Part shown: positions 1 to 9,347 of the stretch, one piece after another | How the letters are laid out: every line of letters begins with the position of its first letter | Numbering within the stretch: the first letter of the stretch is position 1 | Program-made: the position numbers and the translations under genes | Source of the DNA: Sphingomicrobium clamense | Lineage (GTDB): Bacteria; Pseudomonadota; Alphaproteobacteria; Sphingomonadales; Sphingomonadaceae | Direction of reading: 5' to 3' | DNA length: 64,000 bases | Assembly: GCF_019264355.1 (NCBI RefSeq) | Contig: NZ_JAHVAH010000001.1 | Span: forward strand, 604,001-668,000 | Notes under the pieces: generated by a model | What the model was told of the DNA's origin: nothing | Seen by the model: the letters and a program-made list of their open reading frames with translations, nothing else | Database searches by the model: none

Positions 1-432
1 GACGACCCCGCCCTTATTGTCGCCGACCCCGGGGCCGTATGCGTTTTGACCTTCCTGGGTGTAGGTCTGGAAGTCGCTGTCGGGTTCGAACACCGTGTCG
101 ACATGGCCGATCAGGAGGATGCGCTTGCCGGTACCGTCGCCGCGATGGCGGGCGATCAGGTGGCCGGCGCGGTCCGTGCCCGGCACCTCGACCCATTCGG
201 TATCGAAGCCCAGCGCATCGAATTTCTTCCCGACCAACGCTCCGACCTCGCGCACCCCGTCATGGTTCATCGTCCCGCTGTTCCGGTTGACGAGATTGGC
301 GAGCAGCGAAAGCGCGTCGGACTGCTGCGCATCGACCGCCTCGACCATCGATCGTTCGGTAGGCGACAATTGCGCGACGGCAGAAGCCGGAAGCGCAAAG
401 GCAATGGCGAGCGTGAGCAGGGGACGGATCAT
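1..432 (-). CDS. M20 family metallopeptidase (glutamate carboxypeptidase-like), N-terminal part
   Basis: Open frame from an ATG at 432 to the window edge, 144 codons visible; the C-terminal half lies outside. Residues 1-20 form a signal peptide ending near Ala-Val-Ala-Gln, so the enzyme is exported. It carries the M20 zinc-site signature GHVDTVFEP (His and Asp metal ligands), followed by GPGVGDNKGG, the usual G-x-x-D-x-K-G-G block that supplies the bridging aspartate. M20 enzymes hydrolyse terminal amide bonds of small peptides or acyl amino acids; the exact substrate cannot be read from this fragment. It is divergent from the muramidase gene across a 104 bp gap. The family call is firm; the carboxypeptidase G2-like assignment is inferred from the secreted form. 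Confidence 0.88.
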   Translation of the reverse strand, partial: MIRPLLTLAIAFALPASAVAQLSPTERSMVEAVDAQQSDALSLLANLVNRNSGTMNHDGVREVGALVGKKFDALGFDTEWVEVPGTDRAGHLIARHRGDGTGKRILLIGHVDTVFEPDSDFQTYTQEGQNAYGPGVGDNKGGVV

Positions 433-536
433 GGCGAGAGCCTAGTCAGGGCAGCAGGCAAGAGCAATTGGATAAACACCCTGTCCTACAATGTGCCAAA
501 TAGGTTGGTAAACGTGCGACTCGGGAAGGAGGATGC

Positions 537-1130
537 ATGGCAAGACCACAAATTTACGCATCGGGAGAGAGCGCGGACACGCTCGCGACCGGTTTGCTCG
601 AAGCGCTGCTTGAACGCGAAGGGGGATATGTGAACCATCCCGCCGATCGCGGCGGCCCGACCAATTTCGGAATCACGCAGGAGGTGGCGCGGGCGCAGGG
701 CTACCATGGCGACATGCGCGACCTGCCACGCGCCGAGGCGCTCGACATCTACCGCCGACTATACTGGCTGCGTCCCGGATATGACCGGGTGGCGCGGCGC
801 ATGCCGATGATTGCTGCCGAGCTGTTCGATACCGGCGTCAACATGGGTCCTGCGGTGGCGACCACCTTCCTGCAGCGCGCGCTCAACGCGCTCAATCGCA
901 ACGAGGACGATTATGCCGATTTGGTCCCTGACGGGCGGGTCGGTCCCAAGACGCTCAACGCGCTCGACGAGTATCGCGCGGTGCGGGGCGATCGCGGCGG
1001 TGAGCGCGTGCTGCTGCGCGCGCTCGAGGCGCTGCAGGGCGAACGCTACTTGCGGCTCGCCGAACGGCGGCCGGCGAACGAGGCCTTTCTATACGGCTGG
1101 CTCGCGAACCGGTTGGGACAGGCGGACTAG
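537..1130 (+). CDS. GH108 family endolysin (N-acetylmuramidase), GTA/phage type
   Basis: 197 residues, no signal peptide. The N-terminal catalytic domain starts with EREGGYVNHPADRGG and PTNFGIT (residues 26-47); Glu28 sits where the GH108 catalytic glutamate is expected. The C-terminal half (about 100-190) fits the peptidoglycan-binding domain that accompanies GH108. The ATG follows a strong AAGGAGG at 526-532. The next gene is a 3TM holin, giving a two-gene lysis cassette. In Rhodobacter capsulatus an equivalent endolysin/holin pair outside the main head-tail cluster releases gene transfer agent particles; applying that role here is inference from the gene pair. The alternative is a prophage remnant, but no other phage gene is present in the window. 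Confidence 0.9.
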   Translation: MARPQIYASGESADTLATGLLEALLEREGGYVNHPADRGGPTNFGITQEVARAQGYHGDMRDLPRAEALDIYRRLYWLRPGYDRVARRMPMIAAELFDTGVNMGPAVATTFLQRALNALNRNEDDYADLVPDGRVGPKTLNALDEYRAVRGDRGGERVLLRALEALQGERYLRLAERRPANEAFLYGWLANRLGQAD

Positions 1131-1142
1131 GGGAGAATGACG

Positions 1143-1556
1143 ATGGGGTTGATTGAAAGCATTATCGGACCGGTGTCGAAACTGCTCGACAAGATTATTC
1201 CGGACAAGCGCGCGCGCGAACAGGCGCAGCGGGAGCTGCTCAGGTTGCAGCGAACGCAGGACCTGCAGACGATCGAAGTGCAGATGAAGGCTATCATCGC
1301 CGAGGCGCAGTCGGTCGATCCGTGGACCAGTCGCGCACGGCCGAGCTTCATGTACGTTATGTACACGCTAATCCTCTTCTCGATCCCGATGGGGATGATT
1401 AGCGTCGCCGACCCGGCCACGGCTCGCGCGATCGGTGAAGGCATGACGCACTATCTTCGCGCCTTGCCCGAGGAGCTCTACGCGCTCTTCGGTACCGGCT
1501 ATCTAGGCTACACGGCAGCCCGGACCTGGGGTAAGGTCAAGGGCGTGGAGCGGTAA
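1143..1556 (+). CDS. 3TM-type holin (HOLIN_3TMs family)
   Basis: 137 residues. An amphipathic N-terminus (GLIESIIGPVSKLLDKIIP) and a charged helix rich in Arg, Gln and Glu precede the family's membrane region: SFMYVMYTLILFSIPMGMI (about 65-85) and a second hydrophobic stretch near 115-130. Such holins permeabilise the inner membrane so that the endolysin can reach peptidoglycan. An ATG also lies at 1137, but GGGAG at 1131-1135 is too close to it and well spaced (7 nt) from the ATG at 1143, so I chose 1143. It lies 12 bp behind the muramidase gene and is probably cotranscribed. With the muramidase it resembles the GTA lysis module of Rhodobacterales. Confidence 0.82.
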   Translation: MGLIESIIGPVSKLLDKIIPDKRAREQAQRELLRLQRTQDLQTIEVQMKAIIAEAQSVDPWTSRARPSFMYVMYTLILFSIPMGMISVADPATARAIGEGMTHYLRALPEELYALFGTGYLGYTAARTWGKVKGVER

Positions 1557-1609
1557 TTGCTCGCATCTGCAGCACGTCGATGTTGCATTGCGAAACGAAA
1601 CTGGGTTGA

Positions 1610-2557
1610 ATGGCGGCAGGAAAGGACGCGACCATCTCCAGGCTTGCCGCCATCGACCACAAGCTCAAGCGCCGACTCCGGCGTTACAAGAGGCGCGCCA
1701 TGCTGGCGGGCGAGATGAGCCTATGGGCACTCGGCCGGGTCGGCCTTTCGCCCGTGGCCATGCTCGATGCGGCATCGCGGGTGAAGGGCGACAAGGACGT
1801 GCGCTGCCTCGCACGCGGCATTCCCTACGGCGATGATCCGCGCCAGCGGCTCGACCTTTGGGCGCCCAAGAAGCCTGGCCACGACCCGCTCAAGGTCGTC
1901 ATCTTCTTCTACGGCGGGGGCTGGGTCGTCGGCGAGCGCGGCGAGTTCGGCTATGTCGGACGAGCGCTAGCGCAGCGCGGTTTCCTTTCGGTGATGCCCG
2001 ACTACCGGCTCGCTCCGCACGCACGTTTTCCAGACTTCATCCATGACGGCGCGCAAGCGCTCAAATGGGTGAGCGAGAATATCACGACCTTTGGCGGCGA
2101 TCCCGACAAGATCGCGATCGCTGGTCACAGCGCGGGCGGTCACCTCGCCGCGCTGCTCGCGCTCGATCCGCGCTATCTCGAAGGGGAGGGGCTCGACCCG
2201 GCGATCATCAAGGCCGCAGCGCTGCTTTCGACCCCGACCAATTTCTATCCCTTCATCGACCCGCGTGCGATCAAGGCATTCGGCGATCACGAGCCGCATA
2301 CCGACACGCAGCCGATCAATTTCGCCCGCGCCGACGCGCCTCCGATCCTGCTGCAGACCGGCACGGCCGACATCACCGTGCGCGCGCGCAATTCGCAGCA
2401 ATTGGCGCAAGCGCTCGAGGATGCAGGGGCCGAAGTCGACCTCAAGCTTTATCGCGGCGCGACCCATAGCGACCCGGTCAAGGCGTTCAGCCCGCTCTTC
2501 ACCCGCTATCCGATCGTCGAAAACCTGGTGGACTGGTTGAACGCCAAGCTGGCATGA
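1610..2557 (+). CDS. alpha/beta hydrolase, HSL/BD-FAE-like esterase
   Basis: 315 residues with a basic N-terminal helix (KLKRRLRRYKRRA, 18-30) and no signal peptide. The hydrolase core has an oxyanion-hole motif YGGGW (101-105, in place of HGGGW), the nucleophile elbow GHSAGG with Ser174, and likely acid Asp254 (TGTADI) and base His286 (GATHSD). This arrangement is typical of carboxylesterases of the hormone-sensitive-lipase and kynurenine-formamidase-like groups. The substrate is unknown. The start has only a weak upstream Shine-Dalgarno sequence. The next gene, 7 bp on, is another alpha/beta hydrolase from a different subfamily, so the pair may be cotranscribed. Confidence 0.82.
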   Translation: MAAGKDATISRLAAIDHKLKRRLRRYKRRAMLAGEMSLWALGRVGLSPVAMLDAASRVKGDKDVRCLARGIPYGDDPRQRLDLWAPKKPGHDPLKVVIFFYGGGWVVGERGEFGYVGRALAQRGFLSVMPDYRLAPHARFPDFIHDGAQALKWVSENITTFGGDPDKIAIAGHSAGGHLAALLALDPRYLEGEGLDPAIIKAAALLSTPTNFYPFIDPRAIKAFGDHEPHTDTQPINFARADAPPILLQTGTADITVRARNSQQLAQALEDAGAEVDLKLYRGATHSDPVKAFSPLFTRYPIVENLVDWLNAKLA

Positions 2558-2564
2558 TCGCCCC

Positions 2565-3314
2565 ATGACGAGGGTGCTATTCTGCTTGATCGCCTGCCTG
2601 TTGGCTGTGCCCGCGATGGCGCAGCCGATGGTCACGCTCGAGGCGCATGGCGGGCGTTTCGTCATGCTCGACAAGGATGCGATCGGCTATCTGCCCGATC
2701 CCGATCCGAGCGGCGCCCCTGCTCCGGTGATGATCGTGCTTCACGGGCGGGGCGGCAATGCTGCCACCGCACTTGCCGGCGTGGTCGGGGAAGCTTCTCG
2801 CCGGGGGATCGCGCTGGTCGCGCCCAAGTCGCGCGGCCAGACCTGGGACGCGCTGCGCGCCTTCTCAAGCCAGTCGACGCGCTCGCCCGGACGATTGCCG
2901 GGCGGTGATGCAAAACAGATCGCGAACGCAGTCGAAGCGCTCTCCGCTCACGGTGCGATCGACCGCTCACGGATCGCTCTATTCGGCTTCTCGGACGGTG
3001 CGACCATGGCCCTCTCGCTCGGTGCCGCGCGTCCGGCAGACTATCCGCTGGTCATCGCGTTCGCGCCCGGCGGCATCCTGCGCACACGCGGCGATGCCGA
3101 GCAGCGCTTCATGATCGCGCACGGGACCGAGGACGCGATCATTCCCTTTTCGCACGGCGCCGGACGGGTATGTCCCGCCGTCGAGCGGCTTGGGCGCGAC
3201 GTTCGTTTCCTGCCTTATGGTGCAGGGCACGTCGTCGATCCCGCTGCGCTCGGCGAGGCGCTCGACAGTTTTCTCGATCCCGCGCGCCCGTTCGGAAGTC
3301 CGGGCTGCCCCTAG
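2565..3314 (+). CDS. secreted alpha/beta hydrolase (phospholipase/PHB-depolymerase-like)
   Basis: 249 residues. Residues 1-20 are a signal peptide cut after AMA (LAVPAMA-Q). The mature protein has LHGRGGN (59-65) as the oxyanion loop, GFSDGA with nucleophile Ser143, and plausible acid and base at Asp190 (HGTEDA) and His222 (GAGHVV). The compact size and the LHGRGG block recall secreted dienelactone-hydrolase, phospholipase/carboxylesterase and polyhydroxybutyrate-depolymerase-like enzymes. It probably acts in the periplasm on an ester substrate that cannot be identified from sequence. It follows the cytoplasmic esterase by 7 bp and precedes hslV by 54 bp. Confidence 0.8.
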   Translation: MTRVLFCLIACLLAVPAMAQPMVTLEAHGGRFVMLDKDAIGYLPDPDPSGAPAPVMIVLHGRGGNAATALAGVVGEASRRGIALVAPKSRGQTWDALRAFSSQSTRSPGRLPGGDAKQIANAVEALSAHGAIDRSRIALFGFSDGATMALSLGAARPADYPLVIAFAPGGILRTRGDAEQRFMIAHGTEDAIIPFSHGAGRVCPAVERLGRDVRFLPYGAGHVVDPAALGEALDSFLDPARPFGSPGCP

Positions 3315-3368
3315 GCTTGCATGGGGCGACCCCGCTCCCCACATCTCCCGCAACGAAGAGCGGAGAGC

Positions 3369-3905
3369 ATGTTGGAACAATATCACGGCACCACGATCCT
3401 CGGCGTCAAGAAAGACGGCAAGACCGTCATCGCGGGTGATGGGCAGGTGAGCCTTGGCAATACCGTCATCAAGCCCAACGCGACAAAGGTCCGGCGCATC
3501 GGCAGCGAAGGCAAGGTCATCGGCGGGTTCGCCGGCGCGACCGCGGACGCCTTCACGCTGTTCGAGCGGCTGGAGAAGAAGCTCGAGGCTTCGAACAACA
3601 AGCTGATGCGCGCGGCGGTCGAGCTCGCTAAGGACTGGCGGACCGACAAGTATCTGCGCAACCTCGAGGCGATGATGATCGTCGCCGATGAAGACACGAT
3701 GCTCGTCATCACCGGCAATGGCGACGTGCTCGAGCCCGAAGGCGGGATCACCGCGATCGGTTCGGGCGGCAACTATGCGCTCGCTGCGGCGCGCGCGCTC
3801 GCCGACTATGAAAACGACCCCGAAGTGCTCGCGAAGCGCGCGATGAAGATCGCCGCCGACGTGTGCGTATTCACCAACGGCAATTTGACCATCGAGACTG
3901 TTTAA
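3369..3905 (+). CDS. hslV: ATP-dependent protease subunit HslV
   Basis: 178 residues, the Thr-protease core of the HslUV complex. The catalytic N-terminal threonine lies within GTTILGVKK; Thr8 aligns with the mature Thr1 of E. coli HslV, so a seven-residue propeptide (MLEQYHG) must be removed, as is usual in alphaproteobacterial Hsl[13 protein letters not shown] follows, as expected. An in-frame ATG lies upstream at 3321, but it would add 16 low-complexity residues and lacks family support; the ATG at 3369 follows AGAG. The stop codon abuts the GTG of hslU, so the two subunits are made from one transcript. Confidence 0.97.
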   Translation: MLEQYHGTTILGVKKDGKTVIAGDGQVSLGNTVIKPNATKVRRIGSEGKVIGGFAGATADAFTLFERLEKKLEASNNKLMRAAVELAKDWRTDKYLRNLEAMMIVADEDTMLVITGNGDVLEPEGGITAIGSGGNYALAAARALADYENDPEVLAKRAMKIAADVCVFTNGNLTIETV

Positions 3906-5240
3906 GTGGACCAGAATTTCACCATGAAACCGGCGGGCAGCGATCCGCTGACCCCCAAGGCTATCGTCGCCGCGCTCGACGAGCATATTATCGGCCAACA
4001 CGACGCGAAGAAGGCTGTGGCCGTGGCGCTGCGCAATCGCTGGCGGCGCCAGCAGCTTTCGGATGAGCTCAAGGCCGAGGTCACGCCCAAAAACATCCTG
4101 ATGATCGGGCCGACCGGCTGCGGCAAGACCGAGATCTCGCGTCGGCTGGCGAAGCTCGCCGATGCGCCCTTCGTCAAGGTCGAAGCGACCAAGTTTACCG
4201 AGGTCGGCTATGTCGGGCGCGACGTTGAACAGATCGTGCGCGATCTTGTCGAGGAAGCGGTACGGCTCGAACGCGACCGCCGCCGCGAACAGGTCAAGGA
4301 AGCCGCGCAGGATGCGGCGATCGAGCGTCTCTTGGATGCGCTGGTGGGCAAGGGGTCGAGCGAGGCCACGCGCCAGAGCTTCTTGAAACGCCTCGACGAA
4401 GGCAGCCTCGACGAGACCGAGGTCGAGATCGAGGTCGCCGACCAGCCGTCCATGCCGTTCGAAATGCCGGGCGGCGGCGGGCAGGTCGGAATGATCAACC
4501 TGTCCGACATGATGGGCAAGGCGTTCGGCCAGGGCGCGCCCAAAAAACGGCGCAAGCTCAAGGTGAAGGCAGCCTACGAGAAGCTGGTGGAGGAAGAAGC
4601 CGACAAGCGGCTCGACCTCGACGACGTCAACCGCACCGCGCTCGAGGATGCGGAGGCCAACGGCATCGTCTTCCTCGATGAAATCGACAAGATCGCGGTC
4701 AGCGACGTGCGCGGTGGTTCGGTCAGCCGCGAAGGCGTGCAGCGCGACCTTCTCCCGCTAATCGAGGGCACGACCGTGTCGACCAAATACGGGCCGCTCA
4801 AGACCGACCATATCCTGTTCATCGCCTCGGGCGCGTTCCATGTGGCCAAGCCCAGCGACATGCTTCCCGAGCTACAGGGGCGTCTTCCGATCCGTGTCGA
4901 GTTGAAAGCGCTGACGCAGGAGGACTTCGAAGCCATCCTGAAGGCAACGCGCGCCTCGTTGACCGAGCAATATCAGGAGCTCTTGAAGACCGAGGGCGTC
5001 ACGGTGAATTTCACTGACGACGGAATTCAGGCGCTCGCGCGGATTGCGGCGGATGTGAACGAGGCGGTCGAGAATATCGGTGCCCGCCGCCTGCAGACGG
5101 TGATGGAGAAGTTGCTCGAAGACATCAGCTTCGATGCCGAGGAGCGCTCGGGCCAGACGGTGACCATCGACGCCAAGTTCGTCGAGGAGCAGTTGTCGGG
5201 CATCGCCAAGAATGCCGACCTCAGCCGCTACGTGCTCTGA
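3906..5240 (+). CDS. hslU: ATP-dependent protease ATPase subunit HslU
   Basis: 444 residues, the AAA+ unfoldase that feeds HslV. It shows [17 protein letters not shown] near the N-terminus, Walker [10 protein letters not shown] (68-76), Walker B FLDEID, the I domain between about 110 and 245, sensor 2 GARRL, and the conserved C-terminal tail LSRYVL that docks into HslV. The frame starts with a GTG directly after the hslV stop; an ATG six codons later (3924) is an alternative start. Its 3' end overlaps the convergent DUF2459 gene by 13 bp, so transcription from both sides collides here. Confidence 0.97.
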   Translation: MDQNFTMKPAGSDPLTPKAIVAALDEHIIGQHDAKKAVAVALRNRWRRQQLSDELKAEVTPKNILMIGPTGCGKTEISRRLAKLADAPFVKVEATKFTEVGYVGRDVEQIVRDLVEEAVRLERDRRREQVKEAAQDAAIERLLDALVGKGSSEATRQSFLKRLDEGSLDETEVEIEVADQPSMPFEMPGGGGQVGMINLSDMMGKAFGQGAPKKRRKLKVKAAYEKLVEEEADKRLDLDDVNRTALEDAEANGIVFLDEIDKIAVSDVRGGSVSREGVQRDLLPLIEGTTVSTKYGPLKTDHILFIASGAFHVAKPSDMLPELQGRLPIRVELKALTQEDFEAILKATRASLTEQYQELLKTEGVTVNFTDDGIQALARIAADVNEAVENIGARRLQTVMEKLLEDISFDAEERSGQTVTIDAKFVEEQLSGIAKNADLSRYVL

Positions 5241-5941
5241 TCGTCGGGCAAGGGGTGGCGCCAGGTGAGGCCTGTCGCAAAGGGCGTCCACAGGCTCGCC
5301 TTCACCCCGGCAATCCGAAGCTTGGCGTTGACCCACTGGTTGCATGTCCGCACCGCGTTGAAGTTGCCTAGCCCTTCGTAGAAGGCGTCGCTGTCCCAAT
5401 ATCCGGGATGGTCGATGCGCTGCGGCCTGCGTCCCTCGCCGAGATCGAAATCGGCGCGTATGGCGGCGTAGAGGCGTCGATATTCCTCGGGGCGCAGGGT
5501 CAGCTTAGCCGTTGCATAATATACGGGGTCCGCGACCCACTGGACATGCATGATGCGCTCGCCAGCAATCATCGAGGTCACCGCCGTGTCGAGTTCGAGA
5601 TCCGACCAGGTCGGCGTGTCGAGATAGATGCCACGGTCGCCCGCGCCGATCATGACCCACGCAGCGTTAGGCCAGTTGGGGTCGCCGAAATGGCTACCCG
5701 GAAAGTCTTCGCGCCAGCTCAGCCCGGCCGCATCGGCGGGCATGACGAAGTCGAGATGGACGCCGTTCGAGCTGATATAGACCGGAATGCCGACTTCTGG
5801 CTCTTCCCAATCGCTATTGACCGGAACGAGTGCGCCGAGCAGCGCCGCGGTCAGATAGAGCGCGGGCAGCGCGAAAATGAGCAGCAAGGCTCGTCTGAGC
5901 CAGGGCCGCTTGGTTTTGCGTTTGCGTCGACGCTTCGCCAT
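5228..5941 (-). CDS. DUF2459 / TIGR02117 family membrane-anchored protein
   Basis: 237 residues. A very basic N-terminus ([17 protein letters not shown]) precedes one membrane segment (about 18-40), and the remaining 200 residues face the periplasm. The sequence carries the conserved blocks of the TIGR02117 (DUF2459) family: [26 protein letters not shown], and the C-terminal [11 protein letters not shown]. The His-Asp and Cys-Asn positions look catalytic-like, but no activity is established for the family, so function is unknown. It converges on hslU with a 13 bp overlap. Confidence 0.82.
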   Translation of the reverse strand: MAKRRRKRKTKRPWLRRALLLIFALPALYLTAALLGALVPVNSDWEEPEVGIPVYISSNGVHLDFVMPADAAGLSWREDFPGSHFGDPNWPNAAWVMIGAGDRGIYLDTPTWSDLELDTAVTSMIAGERIMHVQWVADPVYYATAKLTLRPEEYRRLYAAIRADFDLGEGRRPQRIDHPGYWDSDAFYEGLGNFNAVRTCNQWVNAKLRIAGVKASLWTPFATGLTWRHPLPDDQST

Positions 5942-5961
5942 CCGCCGACCTTGTCAGCTAG

Positions 5962-6167
<206 letters not shown>

Positions 6168-6340
6168 ACCCATCGGGACCTTATGGGTGGCCCTGATGCG
6201 AGTGCGCCTCTAGCCATTGAACACGTCCCATGCAAGCACCAGATGCTTGTAAGCGTAGGGGGCGGCGTGATAGGCGCTCCCATCTTTTTCTAACGACGGC
6301 TGCGCCCCCGGCGCGCGCCGACCCTGAAGACGGGATTTTC

Positions 6341-6664
6341 ATGACCAACCTCATCCTTGCCGCCGCACAGCCGAGCGCAGGCGGATCGTTCCTGATCCAG
6401 ATCATGCCGCTGCTGCTGATCTTCATCATCTTCTGGTTCCTGCTGATCCGTCCGCAGCAGAAGAGGATGAAGGAGCACCAGGCCGAAATCGCCGCGATCA
6501 AGAAAGGCGACAAGGTCGTCACTGGCGGCGGGCTGATCGGCAAGGTGACCAAGGTTTCCGACGACGAGGTCGAGCTCGAGCTGGCGCAGGGCATGCGCGT
6601 CAAGGCGGTTAAGGGCATGATCTCGACCGTGATCAAGCCGGGCACCAAGCCCGCGAACGACTAG
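6341..6664 (+). CDS. yajC: preprotein translocase subunit YajC
   Basis: 107 residues. A short N-terminal segment precedes one transmembrane helix (about 18-40, PLLLIFIIFWFLLI) and the YajC signature RPQQKRMKEHQ, then the cytoplasmic KKGDKVVTGGGLIGKV domain. YajC associates with SecDF at the Sec translocon. An in-frame ATG lies upstream at 6230, but the extension is not YajC-like; the ATG at 6341 follows a GAAGACGGGA stretch. It is the first gene of a yajC-secD-secF string with an 11 bp gap to secD. Confidence 0.95.
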   Translation: MTNLILAAAQPSAGGSFLIQIMPLLLIFIIFWFLLIRPQQKRMKEHQAEIAAIKKGDKVVTGGGLIGKVTKVSDDEVELELAQGMRVKAVKGMISTVIKPGTKPAND

Positions 6665-6675
6665 GAAGCCTAGCG

Positions 6676-8307
6676 ATGCTCGACTTTCCCCGCTGGAAGG
6701 TGCTGTCGATCTGGGGGATCATCCTGTTCGGGATCCTGCTGTCGATTCCCAGCCTGATGTCCGAAGAGCGCCAGGCCGAGATCTGGCCCTCCGTCCTGCC
6801 GCAGGAGCGGATCTCGCTCGGCCTCGACCTTGCGGGTGGTTCTTACCTGCTGCTCGAAGCCGACGCGGACGATGCCGAAAAGCAGCGTCTCCAGGCGATG
6901 GAAGACACGATCCAGACCGAAATGCGCCGCGCCAATCCGCGCATCCGCATCGGGGAAATCTCGACCACTGGCGGCCGCGTGTCATTCATGGTCCGCGACC
7001 CCTCGCAGGTCGATGCCGCGGTCGAGACGATGCGCACCGTGACCCAGCCGGTCGGGCTGACCGGTCGCCGCGACTGGGACGTCAGCGTGGTCGATTCGAC
7101 CCGCGTCGTCGTTTCGCCGACTGCCGAGGGCGCCCAAGGCGCGCTTGCCGACGCGGTGACGGTGGCGCGCGACGTCGTGCGTCGCCGTATCGACCCGTCG
7201 GGCACCAAGGAAATCACCGTCCGCACCTCGGGCCAGGACCGGATCGAGGTCATGGTGCCGGGCGTCGAAGACCCGGAAGCTCTGAAGGATTTGATCGGTC
7301 AGACCGCGCGTTTGGAGTTCAAGCTGGTCGACACCGCCGCCGACCCCTCGCTGATCGCGCAGGGCATCGCGCCCGCGGGTAGCGAATTGGTGCCCTATCC
7401 CGACGGCATCGGCTTTCCCTACACGGGCGTGACCGCGGACGGCACCAACATGATCGCGCTCAAACGCCGCGTCATCGTGTCGGGCGAGCAGCTCAATGAT
7501 GCACAGCAGAGCTTCAACGAAGACGGGCTCCCCGTCGTCTCGATCAGCTTTAATAGCCAGGGTAGCCGTGCCTTCGGACGCGTGACGCAGGAAAATACCG
7601 GTCGCCCCTTCGCGATGGTGCTCGACGGCACCGTGCTCTCGGCGCCCAATATCAACGAACCGATCCTGGGCGGGCAGGCGCAAATCTACGGTAACTTCAC
7701 GGTCGAAAGCGCCAACAGCCTCGCCATCGCCTTGTCCTCGGGCAAGCTGCCGGTGAAGCTCGACGTGATCCAGGAATATACGATTTCGTCCGACCTCGGC
7801 CGCGATTCAATCGAGAAGGGCGTGCTCGCCTCGATTGTCGCGACGCTCGCAGTGCTCATCTACATGATGATGACTTATGGTCGCTTCGGCCTCTATGCCA
7901 ACGCGGCGCTGGTCACCAACGGCTTCCTGATCCTCGGCATCATGGCCGTCTTCAACGCCACCCTCACGCTGCCCGGCATCGCCGGCTTCGTACTCACCAT
8001 CGGTGCGGCGGTCGACGCCAACGTGCTGATCAACGAGCGCATCCGCGAGGAACAGCGGCGCGGGCGCAAGACGCTCGACGCGATCGAGACCGGCTATCGC
8101 GAGGCTTCGACCGCCATTTTCGACGCCAACATCACCAACACCATCGCTGCGGTGATCATGCTCTACTTCGGCTCGGGCCCCATTCGGGGGTTCGCCGTCG
8201 TGCTGCTGATCGGCATCATCACCTCGGTCTACACCGCGGTGAACTTCACCCGCATGCTGGTGGCGCTGTGGGCGCGCAAGAAGCGCCCCAAGCAGCTGAC
8301 GATTTAA
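6676..8307 (+). CDS. secD: protein translocase subunit SecD
   Basis: 543 residues. An N-terminal membrane segment (about 8-28) precedes the periplasmic P1 domain, which begins GLDLAGGSYLLLE; FTVESANSLAIALSSG closes the periplasmic part. Five further membrane segments follow with the RND-family block GAAVDANVLINERIREE. SecD with SecF uses proton motive force to pull proteins out of the Sec channel. Length and gene order are standard; the 13 bp gap to secF indicates an operon. Confidence 0.97.
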   Translation: MLDFPRWKVLSIWGIILFGILLSIPSLMSEERQAEIWPSVLPQERISLGLDLAGGSYLLLEADADDAEKQRLQAMEDTIQTEMRRANPRIRIGEISTTGGRVSFMVRDPSQVDAAVETMRTVTQPVGLTGRRDWDVSVVDSTRVVVSPTAEGAQGALADAVTVARDVVRRRIDPSGTKEITVRTSGQDRIEVMVPGVEDPEALKDLIGQTARLEFKLVDTAADPSLIAQGIAPAGSELVPYPDGIGFPYTGVTADGTNMIALKRRVIVSGEQLNDAQQSFNEDGLPVVSISFNSQGSRAFGRVTQENTGRPFAMVLDGTVLSAPNINEPILGGQAQIYGNFTVESANSLAIALSSGKLPVKLDVIQEYTISSDLGRDSIEKGVLASIVATLAVLIYMMMTYGRFGLYANAALVTNGFLILGIMAVFNATLTLPGIAGFVLTIGAAVDANVLINERIREEQRRGRKTLDAIETGYREASTAIFDANITNTIAAVIMLYFGSGPIRGFAVVLLIGIITSVYTAVNFTRMLVALWARKKRPKQLTI

Positions 8308-8320
8308 GGAACGACTACCG

Positions 8321-9277
8321 ATGAAACTCCTCAAACTCGTTCCCGACAATACGAACATCGACTTCATGCGTTTTCGCAAGATCGCGATCGCGATCACGAT
8401 GGCGCTTGCGATCGCCGGCTATGCGCTGACCGCGATCAAGGGGCTCAACTTGGGCATCGACTTCGTCGGCGGGCAAACCATCGTCGCCGAATTCGAAGAG
8501 CCGGTCGAAATCGATGTCCTGCGCGCGCAAGTCGGCAGCCTTGGTGCGGGCGATGCGTCGATCCAGGAATTCGGCTCGCCCACCACCTTCCAGATTCGCC
8601 TGCCGGTCCCCAACGGCGAAGAGGCCGCGGCCAACCGCGTTGTCACCGAAGTCCGAACCATGCTGGAAAGCGAATATCCCGGCGTCGACGTCGGCAACGC
8701 GCAATCGGTCTCGGGCAATGTCAGCCAGGAGCTGGCGCAGGACGGCGCGATGAGCCTGATCTTCGCGATGATCGGCATCGCGACCTACATCTGGTTCCGC
8801 TTCGAATGGCAGTTCGGCGTCGGCGCGCTGGCGACGCTTTTCCACGACATCGGGCTCTTGCTGGCCTTCTTCTCGATCACCCAGTTGCAGGTCGACCTCA
8901 ACATCGTCGCGGCCTTCCTGACGGTGGTCGGCTACACGCTCAACGACACGGTCGTCATCTACGACCGTATTCGCGAGAATCTGCGCAAGTATCGCAAGAT
9001 GGGCATCGTCCCGCTGATCAACCTGTCGCTCAACGAAACACTCAGCCGGACGATCACAACGTCGATCGCGCTGTTGCTTGCCATCGGTGCGCTGCTGGTG
9101 TTCGGCCCCGAAGTCATCTTCGGGCTCACCGTCGCGATCTTCCTCGGCCTGTTCATCGGGACTTATTCGTCGATCTACGTCTCGGCACCTTTGCTCGACT
9201 TCCTCGGCGTGACGCCCGACAGCTTCATCCACGATGACGAGGACAAGAAGCCGACCGGCGACGGCGCGGTAGTCTGA
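8321..9277 (+). CDS. secF: protein translocase subunit SecF
   Basis: 318 residues. A first transmembrane helix (about 20-38) is followed by GLNLGIDFVGGQ, the small periplasmic domain, then five helices with the SecF signature GYTLNDTVVIYDRIREN and NETLSRTITTS. It is the partner of SecD. The C-terminal tail is short and acidic. The next gene (bamD) starts 70 bp later, so outer-membrane assembly follows export in this string. Confidence 0.97.
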   Translation: MKLLKLVPDNTNIDFMRFRKIAIAITMALAIAGYALTAIKGLNLGIDFVGGQTIVAEFEEPVEIDVLRAQVGSLGAGDASIQEFGSPTTFQIRLPVPNGEEAAANRVVTEVRTMLESEYPGVDVGNAQSVSGNVSQELAQDGAMSLIFAMIGIATYIWFRFEWQFGVGALATLFHDIGLLLAFFSITQLQVDLNIVAAFLTVVGYTLNDTVVIYDRIRENLRKYRKMGIVPLINLSLNETLSRTITTSIALLLAIGALLVFGPEVIFGLTVAIFLGLFIGTYSSIYVSAPLLDFLGVTPDSFIHDDEDKKPTGDGAVV

Positions 9278-9347
9278 GCAGAGTTATCGTCCAGCACCTG
9301 TTCATGCGGCTTGGCGCAGCCACGCTGTCACGTTAAGGATCGATCCC

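Noticed and set aside
8315..9232. Long open frame antisense to secF (and similar antisense frames over secD, recN, sdhA, smc, ftsH, lysC)
   Set aside because: These are typical GC-skew shadows: compositionally Arg/Asp-rich, no recognisable domains, no ribosome sites, and they mirror strongly supported genes.
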